The notes beneath the pieces are model-generated. The model did not search any database and had not been told where the DNA came from. It worked only from the letters and a program-made list of their open reading frames with translations. A program made the translations under genes and the position numbers. This document shows positions 1 to 8,373 of a stretch of DNA of 64,000 bases, one piece after another. The stretch is taken from positions 1 to 64,000 of the forward strand of contig JBKBQT010000015.1 in assembly GCA_046292445.1 (NCBI GenBank). Direction: 5' to 3'. This stretch comes from CALIZF01 sp046292445 (lineage in GTDB: Bacteria > Pseudomonadota > Alphaproteobacteria > Rhodobacterales > Rhodobacteraceae). The first letter of the stretch is position 1. The number at the start of each line of letters is the position of its first letter.

Positions 1-1555
1 GCAGGTTGCCCCCGTCCCGCGCGCGCCGCTCCACCTCGGCCAGCGCCGCCGCGCAGGCCGCGCCGTCGCGCGCGGCCCGGATCGCGGCGAGCCGCGCCAC
101 CTGCGCCTCGCGCACCGCGACATTGTCGATCTCGCGGATCTCGACCGGATCCTCGGCCTCCTTGCGATACTTGTTCACGCCGACGATCACCTCCTCGCCG
201 CGGTCGATCATCGCCTGCCGGCGGGCGGCGGTTTCCTCGATCCGCAGCTTGGGCATGCCGCTGGCGACGGCGCGGGTCATCCCGCCCATGCCCTCGACCT
301 CCCCGATCAGCGCCCAGGCCCGCTCGGCAAGCTCGGCCGTCAGGCTTTCGACATAGTAGCTCCCCGCGAGCGGATCGACGACACGGGTGATCCCCGTCTC
401 CTCCTGCAGGATGAGCTGGGTGTTCCGCGCGATCCGGGCGGAGAACTCGGTCGGCAGGGCGATCGCCTCGTCGAAGGAATTGGTGTGCAGGCTTTGCGTG
501 CCGCCCAGCACCGCCGCCAGCGCCTCATAGGCGGTGCGCACGATGTTGTTCATCGGATCCTGCTCCTGCAGGCTCACGCCCGAGGTCTGGCAATGGGTGC
601 GCAGCATAAGGCTCTCGGGCTTTTTCGCGCCGAACTCGGTCATGATCCGGTGCCACAGCAGGCGCGCGGCGCGCAGCTTGGCCGCCTCCATGAACATGTT
701 CATTCCGATGGCGAAGAAGAACGACAGCCGCCCGGCAAAGGCATCGACATCCATCCCCCGCGCGATGGCGGCGCGCACGTATTCGCGCCCGTCGGCGAGG
801 GTGAAGGCGAGCTCCTGCACGAGGTTCGCCCCCGCCTCCTGCATGTGGTAGCCCGAGATCGAGATCGAGTTGAACCTGGGCATTTCGGCGGCGGTGTATT
901 CGATGATGTCGGCGATGATCCGCATCGAGGGCTCGGGCGGATAGATATAGGTGTTGCGCACCATGAATTCCTTGAGGATGTCGTTCTGGATCGTCCCCGA
1001 CAGGGCCGACCGCGCCACCCCCTGTTCCTCGCCCGCGACGATGAAACTGGCCAGGATCGGGATTACCGCGCCGTTCATCGTCATCGACACGCTGATGCGG
1101 TCGAGCGGGATGCCGTCGAAAAGGATCTTCATGTCCTCGACGCTGTCGATGGCAACGCCGGCCTTGCCGACATCGCCCACCACGCGGGGATGATCGCTGT
1201 CATAGCCGCGGTGGGTGGCCAGATCGAAGGCGACCGACACGCCCTGCTGCCCGCCGGCGAGCGCGCGGCGGTAGAAGGCGTTGGATTCCTCGGCGGTCGA
1301 AAAGCCGGCATATTGCCGGATCGTCCAGGGCCGGCCGGCATACATCGTCGCGCGCACGCCGCGGGTGAAGGGCGCAAGGCCGGGCAGCGATCCGATATGT
1401 GCAAGACCCGCCGTGTCGGCCTCGGTATAGAGCGGCTTGACGGGAATGCCTTCGAGCGTCGCCCAGGTCAGCCCCGCAGGGTCGGCGCCGCGCAGTTCCT
1501 TCGTCGCCAGCCGATGCCAATCTTCCAGACGGGGGGGATCGATCCGGTCGGTCAT
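1..1555 (-). CDS. Methylmalonyl-CoA mutase, large (catalytic) subunit, partial at left edge
   Basis: Adenosylcobalamin-dependent enzyme that interconverts (R)-methylmalonyl-CoA and succinyl-CoA, the last step of propionyl-CoA assimilation. The start is the ATG at 1553-1555 (MTDRIDPPRLEDWHRL). About 518 codons are visible and cover the substrate-binding TIM barrel, including the family stretches RPWTIRQYAGFSTAEE, SVAFDLATHRGYDSD and RNTQLILQEE. The C-terminal cobalamin-binding domain must lie beyond the window edge, so the gene is truncated only by the window. The gene is read leftward, like pccA and pccB, which fits one propionyl-CoA regulon. The DUF4174 gene diverges from it over a 72-bp spacer. 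Assignment is certain at family level. Confidence 0.95.
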   Translation of the reverse strand, partial: MTDRIDPPRLEDWHRLATKELRGADPAGLTWATLEGIPVKPLYTEADTAGLAHIGSLPGLAPFTRGVRATMYAGRPWTIRQYAGFSTAEESNAFYRRALAGGQQGVSVAFDLATHRGYDSDHPRVVGDVGKAGVAIDSVEDMKILFDGIPLDRISVSMTMNGAVIPILASFIVAGEEQGVARSALSGTIQNDILKEFMVRNTYIYPPEPSMRIIADIIEYTAAEMPRFNSISISGYHMQEAGANLVQELAFTLADGREYVRAAIARGMDVDAFAGRLSFFFAIGMNMFMEAAKLRAARLLWHRIMTEFGAKKPESLMLRTHCQTSGVSLQEQDPMNNIVRTAYEALAAVLGGTQSLHTNSFDEAIALPTEFSARIARNTQLILQEETGITRVVDPLAGSYYVESLTAELAERAWALIGEVEGMGGMTRAVASGMPKLRIEETAARRQAMIDRGEEVIVGVNKYRKEAEDPVEIREIDNVAVREAQVARLAAIRAARDGAACAAALAEVERRARDGGNL

Positions 1556-1627
1556 GCTCCGGTCCTCTCGGTGTTGTCGTTTGTTTCGTCTTGCGCAGCG
1601 CCTATATCGAGGCCAGACGGAGGGCGC

Positions 1628-2152
1628 ATGAAACCTTTATCCCTGATCGCTCTGGCCATTGTGCTGCCGCTCGCCGCGGCGGCACAGTCCGCCGCACCCT
1701 TGGCCGCCGCCGCGCCCCCTGCCGCGCCCGTCGTCGTGTCCGACGCGGCCGAGGCGGTGTCGGACACGCAGGCCCTGCCCGGCTGGGGGCCGGTCGATGC
1801 CACGACTGGCGTGACGCTGGAGGAATACCTGTATCGGCGGCGCCCGATCGTCGTCTTTGCCGACAGCCCGGAGAACCCGCAGTTCATCCAGCAGATGCGC
1901 CTGCTCGAAGCCGCGCCCGGGGCGCTGGAGGAACGGGACGTGATCGTCATCACCGACACCGACCCCGATGCGCGCAGCGCCGTGCGCATGCAGCTGCGGC
2001 CGCGCGGCTTCAGCCTCGTGCTGATGGACAAGGACGGGTCGGTCGCCCTGCGCCGCCCCTCGCCGCGCGACATGCGCGAGATCGCGGCCGCGATCGACAA
2101 GTTCCCGCTTCGGCGGCAGGAGATGCTGGAACAAAGGCCGGCGGGGCGATAG
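1628..2152 (+). CDS. DUF4174-type secreted protein
   Basis: A 174-residue protein starting at ATG 1628, preceded by a GGAGG-type ribosome site. Residues 1-20 (MKPLSLIALAIVLPLAAAAQ) form a signal peptide, followed by a low-complexity Ala/Pro stretch to about residue 40. The remainder (RPIVVFADSPENPQF near 75, IVITDTDPDA near 105, FSLVLMDKDG near 125) has the pattern of DUF4174, a thioredoxin-fold-like domain of unknown function. There is no CXXC pair. It is the only plus-strand gene between pccA and the mutase: it diverges from the mutase and runs into the 3' end of the small membrane protein at 2154. The function is unknown; the family call is from pattern memory. Confidence 0.8.
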   Translation: MKPLSLIALAIVLPLAAAAQSAAPLAAAAPPAAPVVVSDAAEAVSDTQALPGWGPVDATTGVTLEEYLYRRRPIVVFADSPENPQFIQQMRLLEAAPGALEERDVIVITDTDPDARSAVRMQLRPRGFSLVLMDKDGSVALRRPSPRDMREIAAAIDKFPLRRQEMLEQRPAGR

Positions 2153-2153
2153 A

Positions 2154-2528
2154 TCATCGCGCCGCCCCCCCGCCCCGCATGCCCAGCGCGGCCCAGAGGC
2201 CGAAGGCGAACAGCACCGCCGCCGCGGACACCATCGCCGTTTCGAGCGTGACGAGGCGCACAAGCGCCGCCGCAAGGGCCAGACCGCCGACCGCCGCGGT
2301 CAGCGGCAGGGCCGCGGCCCAGAACGCGGCGCCGCGCCAGCGGCCGGTGAGCGCACCGAAGCCAAGCTGGAACACCGCCAGCCCGGCAAGCGGCGCAAGG
2401 GCATAGGCGGCCGGCACCGTCGTGCCCGGCACCCGCAGCGTCGTCAGCCCGGTTGCGACCAGCACGGCCCAGGCCGCAAGAGCGGCAGCCGCAAAGGCCG
2501 CCGCATAGCGCAGGGCAAGGGCCGCCAT
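2154..2528 (-). CDS. Small four-helix membrane protein, unknown function
   Basis: A protein of about 124 residues with four hydrophobic segments (roughly residues 5-25, 40-58, 68-90 and 98-115) separated by short Arg-containing turns, so probably an inner-membrane protein. The start ATG (2526-2528) overlaps the pccA stop codon by one base (TGATG), which suggests translational coupling to pccA; an in-frame GTG at 2531 is the alternative. I recognise no family motif. Its position directly after pccA suggests co-transcription with the propionyl-CoA genes, but nothing in the sequence says what it does there. Confidence 0.65.
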   Translation of the reverse strand: MAALALRYAAAFAAAALAAWAVLVATGLTTLRVPGTTVPAAYALAPLAGLAVFQLGFGALTGRWRGAAFWAAALPLTAAVGGLALAAALVRLVTLETAMVSAAAVLFAFGLWAALGMRGGGAAR

Positions 2529-4531
2529 CACTCGAACTCCATGATGACGTCATCCACCCGCAGCGATGCGCCCGGGGCGGCGGCGATGCGCTTGACGCGG
2601 CCCCGGCGTTCGGCCCTGAGGATGTTTTCCATCTTCATCGCCTCGACGGTCGCCAGCGCCTGCCCCTCCTGCACCTCGTCGCCCTCGGCCACGGCGATCT
2701 TCACCACCAGCCCCGGCATCGGACAGAGCAGATATTTCGACGTATCGGGCGGCGCCTTTTCCGGCATCAGCCGCGCAAGCTCGGCCGCGCGCGGCGTGCG
2801 GACATGCACCCTCAGATCGGCCCCCCGCAGCCGCACCCGGAACCCGCCCGAGATCTTGGAAACCTTCAACACGAGCGGCGCGCCGTCCACCGTCAGCCGC
2901 GCAAGCGGCTGGCCCGGCGTCCAGTCCGACACGACACGGCAGACTGCGCCATCGGCAAAGGTCACCGTCGCCCCGTCGCGATCGGCAGCGATGCGCACCC
3001 GATGCTCCTGCCCGCCGAGGGTCACCACCCAGTCGTCGCCCACCCGGCGCTGGTGGTTGTCCATCGTCCCCGAAATTCGCGTGCGCCGGATCTCGGCCAC
3101 CCGGTTCATCGCTGCCGCCGAAGCCGCCACCCGGCGCAAGAGCGCATCGGGCAGCGTCGCGCCGTGGAACCCGTCCGGGTATTCCTCGGCGATGAAGGCG
3201 GTGGTGATGTTGCCCGACACGAAGCGCGGGTGGTCCATCACCGCGCCGACGAAGGGCAGGTTGTGCCCGATCCCCTCGACCTCGAACGTGTCGAGGGCGA
3301 GGCGCATCTCTTCGATGGCCGCCTCCCGCGTCGGGCCCCAGGTGCAGAGCTTGGCGATCATGGGGTCGTAGAACATGCTGATCTCGCCCCCTTCCGTCAC
3401 GCCGGTGTCGTTGCGCACGATGCCGCCGCGGGGCGTCGGCCCCTCGACCGGCGGGCGATAGCGCGTGAGCCGGCCGATCGAGGGCAGGAAGTTGCGATAG
3501 GGGTCCTCGGCGTAAAGGCGGCTTTCCAACGCCCAGCCGTTGATCCTCAGGTCCGCCTGCCGGAACGGCAGCGGCTCGCCCGCCGCGACGCGGATCATCT
3601 GTTCCACAAGGTCGATCCCGGTGATGAGCTCGGTCACCGGATGCTCGACCTGCAGGCGGGTGTTCATCTCGAGGAAATAGAAGTTGCGGTTGCCGTCCAC
3701 GATGAATTCGACCGTGCCGGCGCTCGTGTAGCCGACCGCACGCGCCAGGGCGCAGGCCTGCTCGCCCATCGCACGGCGGGTCGCCTCGTCAAGGAAGGGC
3801 GAGGGCGCCTCTTCGATGACCTTCTGGTTGCGGCGCTGGATCGAGCATTCGCGTTCGTACAGATAGACCGTGTTGCCATGCTTGTCGGCCAGCACCTGAA
3901 TCTCGATGTGGCGCGGCTGGGTCACGAACTTCTCGATGAAGATGCGGTCGTCGCCGAAGGATGCCGCCGCCTCGTTCTGCGACGAGGCAAAGCCCTCGCG
4001 CGCCTCGGCGGCGTTCCAGGCGATGCGCATGCCCTTGCCGCCGCCGCCCGCGCTGGCCTTGATCATCACCGGATAGCCGATCTGGTCCGAGATCTTCACC
4101 GCCTCGTCCGCATCCGCGATCAGCCCCATCCATCCGGGCACGGTCGAAACCCCGGCCTCGGCCGCGAGTTTCTTGGACGTGATCTTGTCGCCCATGGCCT
4201 CGATGGCCGGCGAGGGCGGGCCGATGAAGACCACGCCGGCATCTTCGAGCGCCGCCGCGAAATCGCGCCGTTCCGACAGGAAGCCATAGCCGGGATGCAC
4301 CGCCTCGGCCCCCGTTGCGCGCACGGCCGCCATGATCCTGTCGATCACGATATAGCTTTGCGCGGCGGGAGAGGGGCCGATATGCACCGCCTCGTCCGCC
4401 ATCCTGACATGCAGCGCGCCCCGGTCGGCGTCGGAATAGACCGCCACCGTCGCGATCCCCATCCGGCGCGCGGTCTTGATGACGCGGCAGGCGATCTCCC
4501 CCCGGTTCGCGATCAGGATCTTCTTGAACAT
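2528..4531 (-). CDS. pccA: Propionyl-CoA carboxylase, biotin-containing alpha subunit
   Basis: A 667-residue subunit that carboxylates its own biotin with ATP and bicarbonate for transfer to propionyl-CoA. Residues 1-450 are the biotin carboxylase, with the glycine-rich ATP loop KASAGGGGKGMRIA near 160 and the active-site stretch ECSIQRRNQKVIEEAPSP near 235. A linking BT-like domain follows. The C-terminal biotinyl domain carries the canonical EAMKMEN, with the biotinylated lysine at about residue 633. Length and order match PccA of Rhodobacter. It is separated from pccB by four small genes on the same strand. Its product is methylmalonyl-CoA, which feeds the mutase at the left edge of the window. 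Confidence 0.96.
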   Translation of the reverse strand: MFKKILIANRGEIACRVIKTARRMGIATVAVYSDADRGALHVRMADEAVHIGPSPAAQSYIVIDRIMAAVRATGAEAVHPGYGFLSERRDFAAALEDAGVVFIGPPSPAIEAMGDKITSKKLAAEAGVSTVPGWMGLIADADEAVKISDQIGYPVMIKASAGGGGKGMRIAWNAAEAREGFASSQNEAAASFGDDRIFIEKFVTQPRHIEIQVLADKHGNTVYLYERECSIQRRNQKVIEEAPSPFLDEATRRAMGEQACALARAVGYTSAGTVEFIVDGNRNFYFLEMNTRLQVEHPVTELITGIDLVEQMIRVAAGEPLPFRQADLRINGWALESRLYAEDPYRNFLPSIGRLTRYRPPVEGPTPRGGIVRNDTGVTEGGEISMFYDPMIAKLCTWGPTREAAIEEMRLALDTFEVEGIGHNLPFVGAVMDHPRFVSGNITTAFIAEEYPDGFHGATLPDALLRRVAASAAAMNRVAEIRRTRISGTMDNHQRRVGDDWVVTLGGQEHRVRIAADRDGATVTFADGAVCRVVSDWTPGQPLARLTVDGAPLVLKVSKISGGFRVRLRGADLRVHVRTPRAAELARLMPEKAPPDTSKYLLCPMPGLVVKIAVAEGDEVQEGQALATVEAMKMENILRAERRGRVKRIAAAPGASLRVDDVIMEFE

Positions 4532-4592
4532 TTCGGTCCCTTCGAGGTTGGCGCCCGGCGCCCCTTCGGGGCGACCGGGTAAACGGCAAAGA

Positions 4593-4617
4593 CCGCCGCG
4601 GCGCGGGGCCGCGGCGG
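4593..4617 (-). terminator. GC-rich hairpin after the lipoprotein gene
   Basis: A perfect 9-bp stem, CCGCCGCGG with CCGCGGCGG, encloses a 7-base loop. On the minus strand it lies about 40 bases after the lipoprotein stop and is followed by TCTTTGCCGTTT. It could end or attenuate transcription before pccA. The tail is only partly T-rich, so an attenuating or merely stabilising hairpin is equally possible. Confidence 0.4.
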
Positions 4618-4657
4618 CGCAAGGATGGATGCGGGGCGCGGGGCCCCGGCGGTCAGG

Positions 4658-4867
4658 TCACTGGCAGCGGGGCAGACCGGGCACGCCGCAGGACACGGCC
4701 CCCGCCGCACCGCCGATGAGCGCACCGGTGAGGACGTTGCCGCCCGTGATGCTCGACACGGCTGCGCCGGTAAGCGCACCCGCCCCCGCCCGCTCGACCG
4801 GGGTCGAGAGGCAACCCGACAGGGCCATGGCCATCGCCGCCACGCCCGCAATTGTGATGATCCGCAT
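4658..4867 (-). CDS. Small glycine-zipper lipoprotein
   Basis: A 69-residue protein. The chosen start is ATG 4865-4867 (MRIITIAGVAAMAMALSGC), which gives a clean lipoprotein signal peptide with lipobox LSGC and the acylated cysteine at residue 19. An upstream in-frame start at 4912 would put a charged leader in front of the signal and is unlikely. The mature part has GAGALTGAAVSSITGGN-like small-residue repeats typical of glycine-zipper envelope proteins, and ends with two cysteines in the last 12 residues. It lies between pccA and other small genes. No specific function can be assigned. Confidence 0.7.
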   Translation of the reverse strand: MRIITIAGVAAMAMALSGCLSTPVERAGAGALTGAAVSSITGGNVLTGALIGGAAGAVSCGVPGLPRCQ

Positions 4868-4982
4868 TCTGCTCGCACTCCGTTTTCGGATGTTGTGACC
4901 GCAGAATCGCACGCGCGCCCCGCGCCGTCAAACGACGCTTCGGTGATGGTCCGGGCATCGGCGGGAAACGGCGCGCAGGGCA

Positions 4983-5381
4983 TCAGTCGTCGTCCCCGTC
5001 ATCGTCATCCCAAACGGCCCGATCCTCGGCCGGACTGGCAAACACCGCCGGAAACGACGCCTGCGCCCGGGCAACGTCGATGCGCAGGAGCTGGTCGTAA
5101 CTCGCCGGATCGGCCGGGTCAGTCGCCCAGACCACCTCGCGCCCGATCAGCCAGGACAGGCGCCCGGCGTCGAGGTTGCCGCGCTCGAAGGGCGCATCGC
5201 CGAAATGCTCCCACAGGGCGCGCATGAACCCCTCGTCGGCCGCGCGGTCGGATGCGCTGCGGTCCTTGAACCGCTCGCGCCGCACGATCCGGGTCGGGCC
5301 GTCCTTGTGGTTGGCGCGGCGGATGACGAACTGATGGTCGGTGCCGGGAAGGCGGCCGGGGAAGCCGCGGTGCTTGAGCAT
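4983..5381 (-). CDS. Uncharacterised 132-residue protein with acidic C-terminus
   Basis: Starts at ATG 5379-5381 (MLKHRGFPGRLPGTDHQFVIRR), where the ATG shares one base with the stop of the upstream gene (TGATG). The N-terminal third is basic, the middle contains WEHFGDAPFERGN and SWLIGREVVWATDP, and the protein ends in a run of aspartates (DDDDGDDD). There is no signal peptide and no membrane segment. I recognise no family. The tight coupling to the secreted protein upstream argues that this is a genuine gene. Confidence 0.65.
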   Translation of the reverse strand: MLKHRGFPGRLPGTDHQFVIRRANHKDGPTRIVRRERFKDRSASDRAADEGFMRALWEHFGDAPFERGNLDAGRLSWLIGREVVWATDPADPASYDQLLRIDVARAQASFPAVFASPAEDRAVWDDDDGDDD

Positions 5382-5770
5382 CAGAACGGCTCCCACCGGC
5401 AGGTGTCGCCGTCAGGGGTATAGGCCTCGAAGAACTGCGTCGCCTCGGGGGCGGCCTCGCCGAAGGCCACCGGAACGTCCGACAGCGAGATGACGATCTG
5501 TGCCGGCTCGGGCCCGGTGACGGTGCGGGCGCGCGGCAGGGCGTAGGTGTCGCAGAGGAACTGCATGTCCCCTTCGGCCGTCTCGAACGACACTGTCCCG
5601 CCGTTGCGCGCGATGGCCGGCGCGACGAAGCGGAAGCGCATCGTCAGGCCGGCATCGCCCGGTTCGTTCCAGATCACGTCCTGCAGCGTCACGACCTGCC
5701 CAGAGGGCACCGGCACGACCTCGGCAACCGCGCTTGCCGGCATGAGGGCGAGCAGGACGGCCGCCCTCAT
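5381..5770 (-). CDS. Secreted protein, DUF6497-like
   Basis: A 129-residue protein starting at ATG 5768-5770 with a short signal peptide (MRAAVLLALMPASAVA, cleavage near residue 16). The mature domain is a compact beta-rich sequence containing two cysteines (FLCDTY near 76 and DTCRWEPF at the C-terminus) that could form a disulfide. The pattern resembles a Rhodobacterales-specific family that I recall as DUF6497; this is from memory and unverified. The gene overlaps the RidA-family gene by four bases (ATGA) and the downstream gene by one, so all three are probably translated together. Confidence 0.7.
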   Translation of the reverse strand: MRAAVLLALMPASAVAEVVPVPSGQVVTLQDVIWNEPGDAGLTMRFRFVAPAIARNGGTVSFETAEGDMQFLCDTYALPRARTVTGPEPAQIVISLSDVPVAFGEAAPEATQFFEAYTPDGDTCRWEPF

Positions 5771-6162
5771 GCCGCCGGCCTGCGCGCGATGCAGTCGATC
5801 TCGACCAGCGCCCCGACGGCCAGCGCGGTGACCCCGACCGTCGTGCGTGCGGGGCGGCGGTCGGCGGGGAACCAGGCGGCATAGGTGTCGTTGAACGCGG
5901 CATAGTCGCGCTCGAACGCAGTGAGGAAACAGCGGCACTGCACCACATGCTCCCACCCGAGGCCGAGGCCGGCGAGGACGACGCCGAGGTTGCGCATCAC
6001 CGCCCCGGTCTGGGCAACGATCCCGTCGGGCAGCGGGGCGTCAGGGGCCGCCGGGTCGGTCGGCATCTGGCCGGTCAGGAACACCCAGCCGTCCGCCTCG
6101 ACCGCATGGGAAAACGGCGCGACGGGGCGCGGGCCGCCGGGGATCATGTGGAAAAGGGGCAT
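5767..6162 (-). CDS. RidA/YjgF family protein (enamine/imine deaminase-like)
   Basis: A 131-residue cytosolic protein starting at ATG 6160-6162 (MPLFHMIPGGPRPVAPFSHAV). It has the RidA fold pattern: FLTGQMPTDP near 33, the conserved arginine in PARTTVGV near 107 and the acidic residue in VEIDCIARR near 122. RidA proteins hydrolyse reactive enamine/imine intermediates released by PLP enzymes; subfamily members lacking that activity are also common. It is the first small gene after pccB, 61 bp downstream, so it may be co-transcribed with it. A direct link to propionyl-CoA metabolism is not evident. Confidence 0.85.
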   Translation of the reverse strand: MPLFHMIPGGPRPVAPFSHAVEADGWVFLTGQMPTDPAAPDAPLPDGIVAQTGAVMRNLGVVLAGLGLGWEHVVQCRCFLTAFERDYAAFNDTYAAWFPADRRPARTTVGVTALAVGALVEIDCIARRPAA

Positions 6163-6223
6163 CCAAGCCTCCTGCCGGCTTCGGGTTGCGGGCGGCCCTG
6201 CACGCAGGCCCAACCCTGCGTGG

Positions 6224-7756
6224 TCACAGCGGGATGTTGTCGTGTTTCTTCCACGGGTTGGACAGCTTTTTCCCGCGCAGGCTGGCGAATGCCCGGCACA
6301 CCCGGCGGCGGGTCGATTGCGGCATGATCACCTCGTCGATGAACCCGCGTTCGGCGGCGACGAAGGGGTTGGCGAACCGGTCCTCGTAATCCTTCACCCG
6401 CGCCGCGATCCTCTCCGCATCGCCCAACTCGCTGCGATAGAGGATCTCCACCGCCCCCTTGGCGCCCATCACGGCGACCTCGGCCGTCGGCCAGGCATAG
6501 GAAAAATCGCCCCGCAGGTGTTTTGACGCCATCACCACATAGGCCCCGCCATAGGTCTTGCGCGTCATCACCGTGACCTTGGGCACCGTCGCCTCGCCAT
6601 AGGCGAAGAGCAGCTTGGCCCCGTGCTTGATGATCCCGCGGTATTCCTGTTCCGTCCCCGGCAGGAACCCCGGCACATCGACGAAGGTCAGGATCGGGAT
6701 CTCGAACGCATCGCAGAACCGCACGAACCGCGCCGCCTTGCGGCTCGCGTCGATGTCGAGACAGCCCGCGAGCACCATCGGCTGGTTGGCCACCACGCCG
6801 ACCGTCTGCCCTTCGAGCCGGATGAACCCGGTGATGATATTGCCGGCGTGATCCTTCTGGATCTCGAAGAAATCGCCCTCGTCCGCGACCTTGAGGATCA
6901 GTTCCTTCATGTCGTAGGGCTGGTTGGGGTTCGCGGGCACAAGCGTGTCGAGGCTCGGCTCAACCCGTGCCGGGTCGTCGTGGAACGGGCGGACGGGCGG
7001 CTTGTCGCGGTTGCTCAGCGGCAGGAAATCGAACAGGCGCCGCGTCTCGGCGAGGAGTTCGACGTCGTTCTCGAACGCCCCGTCCGCCACGCTCGATTTC
7101 TTGGTATGGGTGGACGCGCCGCCGAGTTCCTCGGCCGTCACCACCTCGTTCGTCACGGTCTTGACCACGTCGGGGCCGGTCACGAACATGTAGCTGCTGT
7201 CCTTCACCATGAAGATGAAGTCGGTCATCGCCGGCGAGTATACCGCCCCACCCGCGCATGGGCCCATGATGAGGCTGATCTGCGGCACCACGCCCGAGGC
7301 GAGGATGTTGCGCTGGAACACCTCGGCATAGCCGGCGAGCGAGGCGACGCCCTCCTGGATGCGCGCGCCGCCGCTATCGTTGATGCCGATCACCGGGGCG
7401 CCGTTCTGCATTGCCATGTCCATGATCTTGCAGATCTTCTGCGCGTGCGTTTCGGACAGCGAGCCGCCGAATACGGTGAAGTCCTGGGAGAACACATAGA
7501 CCTGCCGGCCGTTTATCGTGCCCCAGCCGGTCACGACGCCATCGCCCGCGGGCCGATCGGCCTCCATCCCGAAATCCGTGCAGCGATGGCGCACGAACAT
7601 GTCGAATTCCTCGAAGGATCCCTCGTCGAGGAGCAGCTCGATCCGCTCGCGCGCCGTCAGCTTGCCCTTGGCATGCTGCGCGTCGATCCGGCGTTGACCG
7701 CCGCCGAGGCGGGCGGCGGCGCGGCGGCTTTCAAGCTCTTGCAGGATGTCCTTCAT
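6224..7756 (-). CDS. pccB: Propionyl-CoA carboxylase, carboxyltransferase beta subunit
   Basis: A 510-residue subunit that transfers the carboxyl group from biotin to propionyl-CoA. The start is ATG 7754-7756 (MKDILQELESRRAAARLGGG); the open frame extends further upstream but that part lacks family similarity. The carboxyltransferase landmarks are present: GDGVVTGWGTINGR near 70, the oxyanion-hole stretch GPCAGGAVYSPA near 160 and GGAYVVMASKHL with DVPGFLPGTEQE in the C-terminal half. It partners with pccA at 2528-4531. In Rhodobacter sphaeroides pccB is the main target of PccR. The upstream spacer here has degenerate TTTGC half-sites, and a pccR homologue lies 1.3 kb away. Confidence 0.96.
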   Translation of the reverse strand: MKDILQELESRRAAARLGGGQRRIDAQHAKGKLTARERIELLLDEGSFEEFDMFVRHRCTDFGMEADRPAGDGVVTGWGTINGRQVYVFSQDFTVFGGSLSETHAQKICKIMDMAMQNGAPVIGINDSGGARIQEGVASLAGYAEVFQRNILASGVVPQISLIMGPCAGGAVYSPAMTDFIFMVKDSSYMFVTGPDVVKTVTNEVVTAEELGGASTHTKKSSVADGAFENDVELLAETRRLFDFLPLSNRDKPPVRPFHDDPARVEPSLDTLVPANPNQPYDMKELILKVADEGDFFEIQKDHAGNIITGFIRLEGQTVGVVANQPMVLAGCLDIDASRKAARFVRFCDAFEIPILTFVDVPGFLPGTEQEYRGIIKHGAKLLFAYGEATVPKVTVMTRKTYGGAYVVMASKHLRGDFSYAWPTAEVAVMGAKGAVEILYRSELGDAERIAARVKDYEDRFANPFVAAERGFIDEVIMPQSTRRRVCRAFASLRGKKLSNPWKKHDNIPL

Positions 7757-7942
7757 CGTCCCCCCGGGGTCTCTGCGCCTGTTGCGGCGCACCTTACCGG
7801 CGGGACGCAGGGGCGGGAAGCAGATTGCGGAAAATTTGCATACTCGTCGCAAGGCTATTGCTGCGAAATGCGAATTTGCTAAGCGATGCCGCCGGGCGCC
7901 GCACGTGCTATCGGGCAACGGTGTCTCATCCGGGGTTCTGCC
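7757..7942. promoter_or_regulatory. Divergent pccB / DUF486 promoter region with PccR-like half-sites
   Basis: This 186-bp spacer between divergent genes is locally more AT-rich (7825-7885) than its surroundings. It contains TTTGCATA at 7835-7842 and TTTGCTAA at 7875-7882, plus TCGCAA between them. The published PccR motif, from memory, is a pair of TTTGCAAA sequences. These half-sites are imperfect and their spacing does not match exactly, so this is a candidate operator only. The pccB promoter must lie here because pccB starts at 7756. Confidence 0.4.
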
Positions 7943-8308
7943 ATGTCCAGCCTGCCGCTCAGCCTTCCCGTGCCGGTCATCACCATCGGCCTGCTCGTTT
8001 TGTCCAACGTGTTCATGACCTTCGCCTGGTACGGGCACCTGAACTACAAATCCGCGCCGCTGGTCACGGTGATCCTCGTCAGCTGGGGGATCGCCTTCTT
8101 CGAATATGTCCTGCAGGTCCCCGCCAACCGGATCGGCCACGGCCATTTCAGCGCCGCCGAGCTCAAGACCATCCAGGAGGTGATAACCCTGACCGTGTTC
8201 GCGGTGTTCTCGGTCTGGTATCTCAAGGAACCGCTGGCCTGGAACCACCTGGTGGGCTTTGCCTTCATCGCGGCGGGGGCATTCTTCATCTTCCACCGCT
8301 GGTCTTGA
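7943..8308 (+). CDS. DMT-superfamily small membrane protein (DUF486)
   Basis: A 121-residue protein starting at ATG 7943 with four predicted membrane helices: residues about 10-28, 38-56, 72-90 and 98-118. The motif FMTFAWYGHL in the first helix and FFEYVLQVPANRIG after the second match DUF486, a small drug/metabolite-transporter-like family of unknown substrate. It diverges from pccB. An FNR-like palindrome (8305-8318) overlaps its stop codon. Family assignment is good; function is unknown. Confidence 0.85.
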   Translation: MSSLPLSLPVPVITIGLLVLSNVFMTFAWYGHLNYKSAPLVTVILVSWGIAFFEYVLQVPANRIGHGHFSAAELKTIQEVITLTVFAVFSVWYLKEPLAWNHLVGFAFIAAGAFFIFHRWS

Positions 8309-8318
8309 CCTCTGTCAA
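8305..8318 (+). promoter_or_regulatory. FNR-type box candidate upstream of the DUF465 gene
   Basis: The sequence TTGACCTCTGTCAA is a perfect inverted repeat TTGAC-N4-GTCAA, which matches the FNR half-site pattern seen at the cco, fnrL and hemN genes further on. It overlaps the DUF486 stop codon and lies 55 bp before the ATG of the next gene. A chance match cannot be excluded. Confidence 0.4.
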
Positions 8319-8373
8319 GGCGGCGGCGGGGGCGGTCTGCGACGCAGGGGGCCTGCGATGGAAGGAACGCCCG

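Noticed and set aside
2453..4582. A 709-codon open frame on the plus strand opposite pccA
   Set aside because: Its composition (Arg/His/Asp-rich) is that of a GC-driven shadow; pccA on the other strand has all family motifs.
6224..8296. A longer pccB frame starting at 8296
   Set aside because: The added 180 codons overlap the DUF486 gene and lack carboxyltransferase similarity; the ATG at 7756 fits the family.
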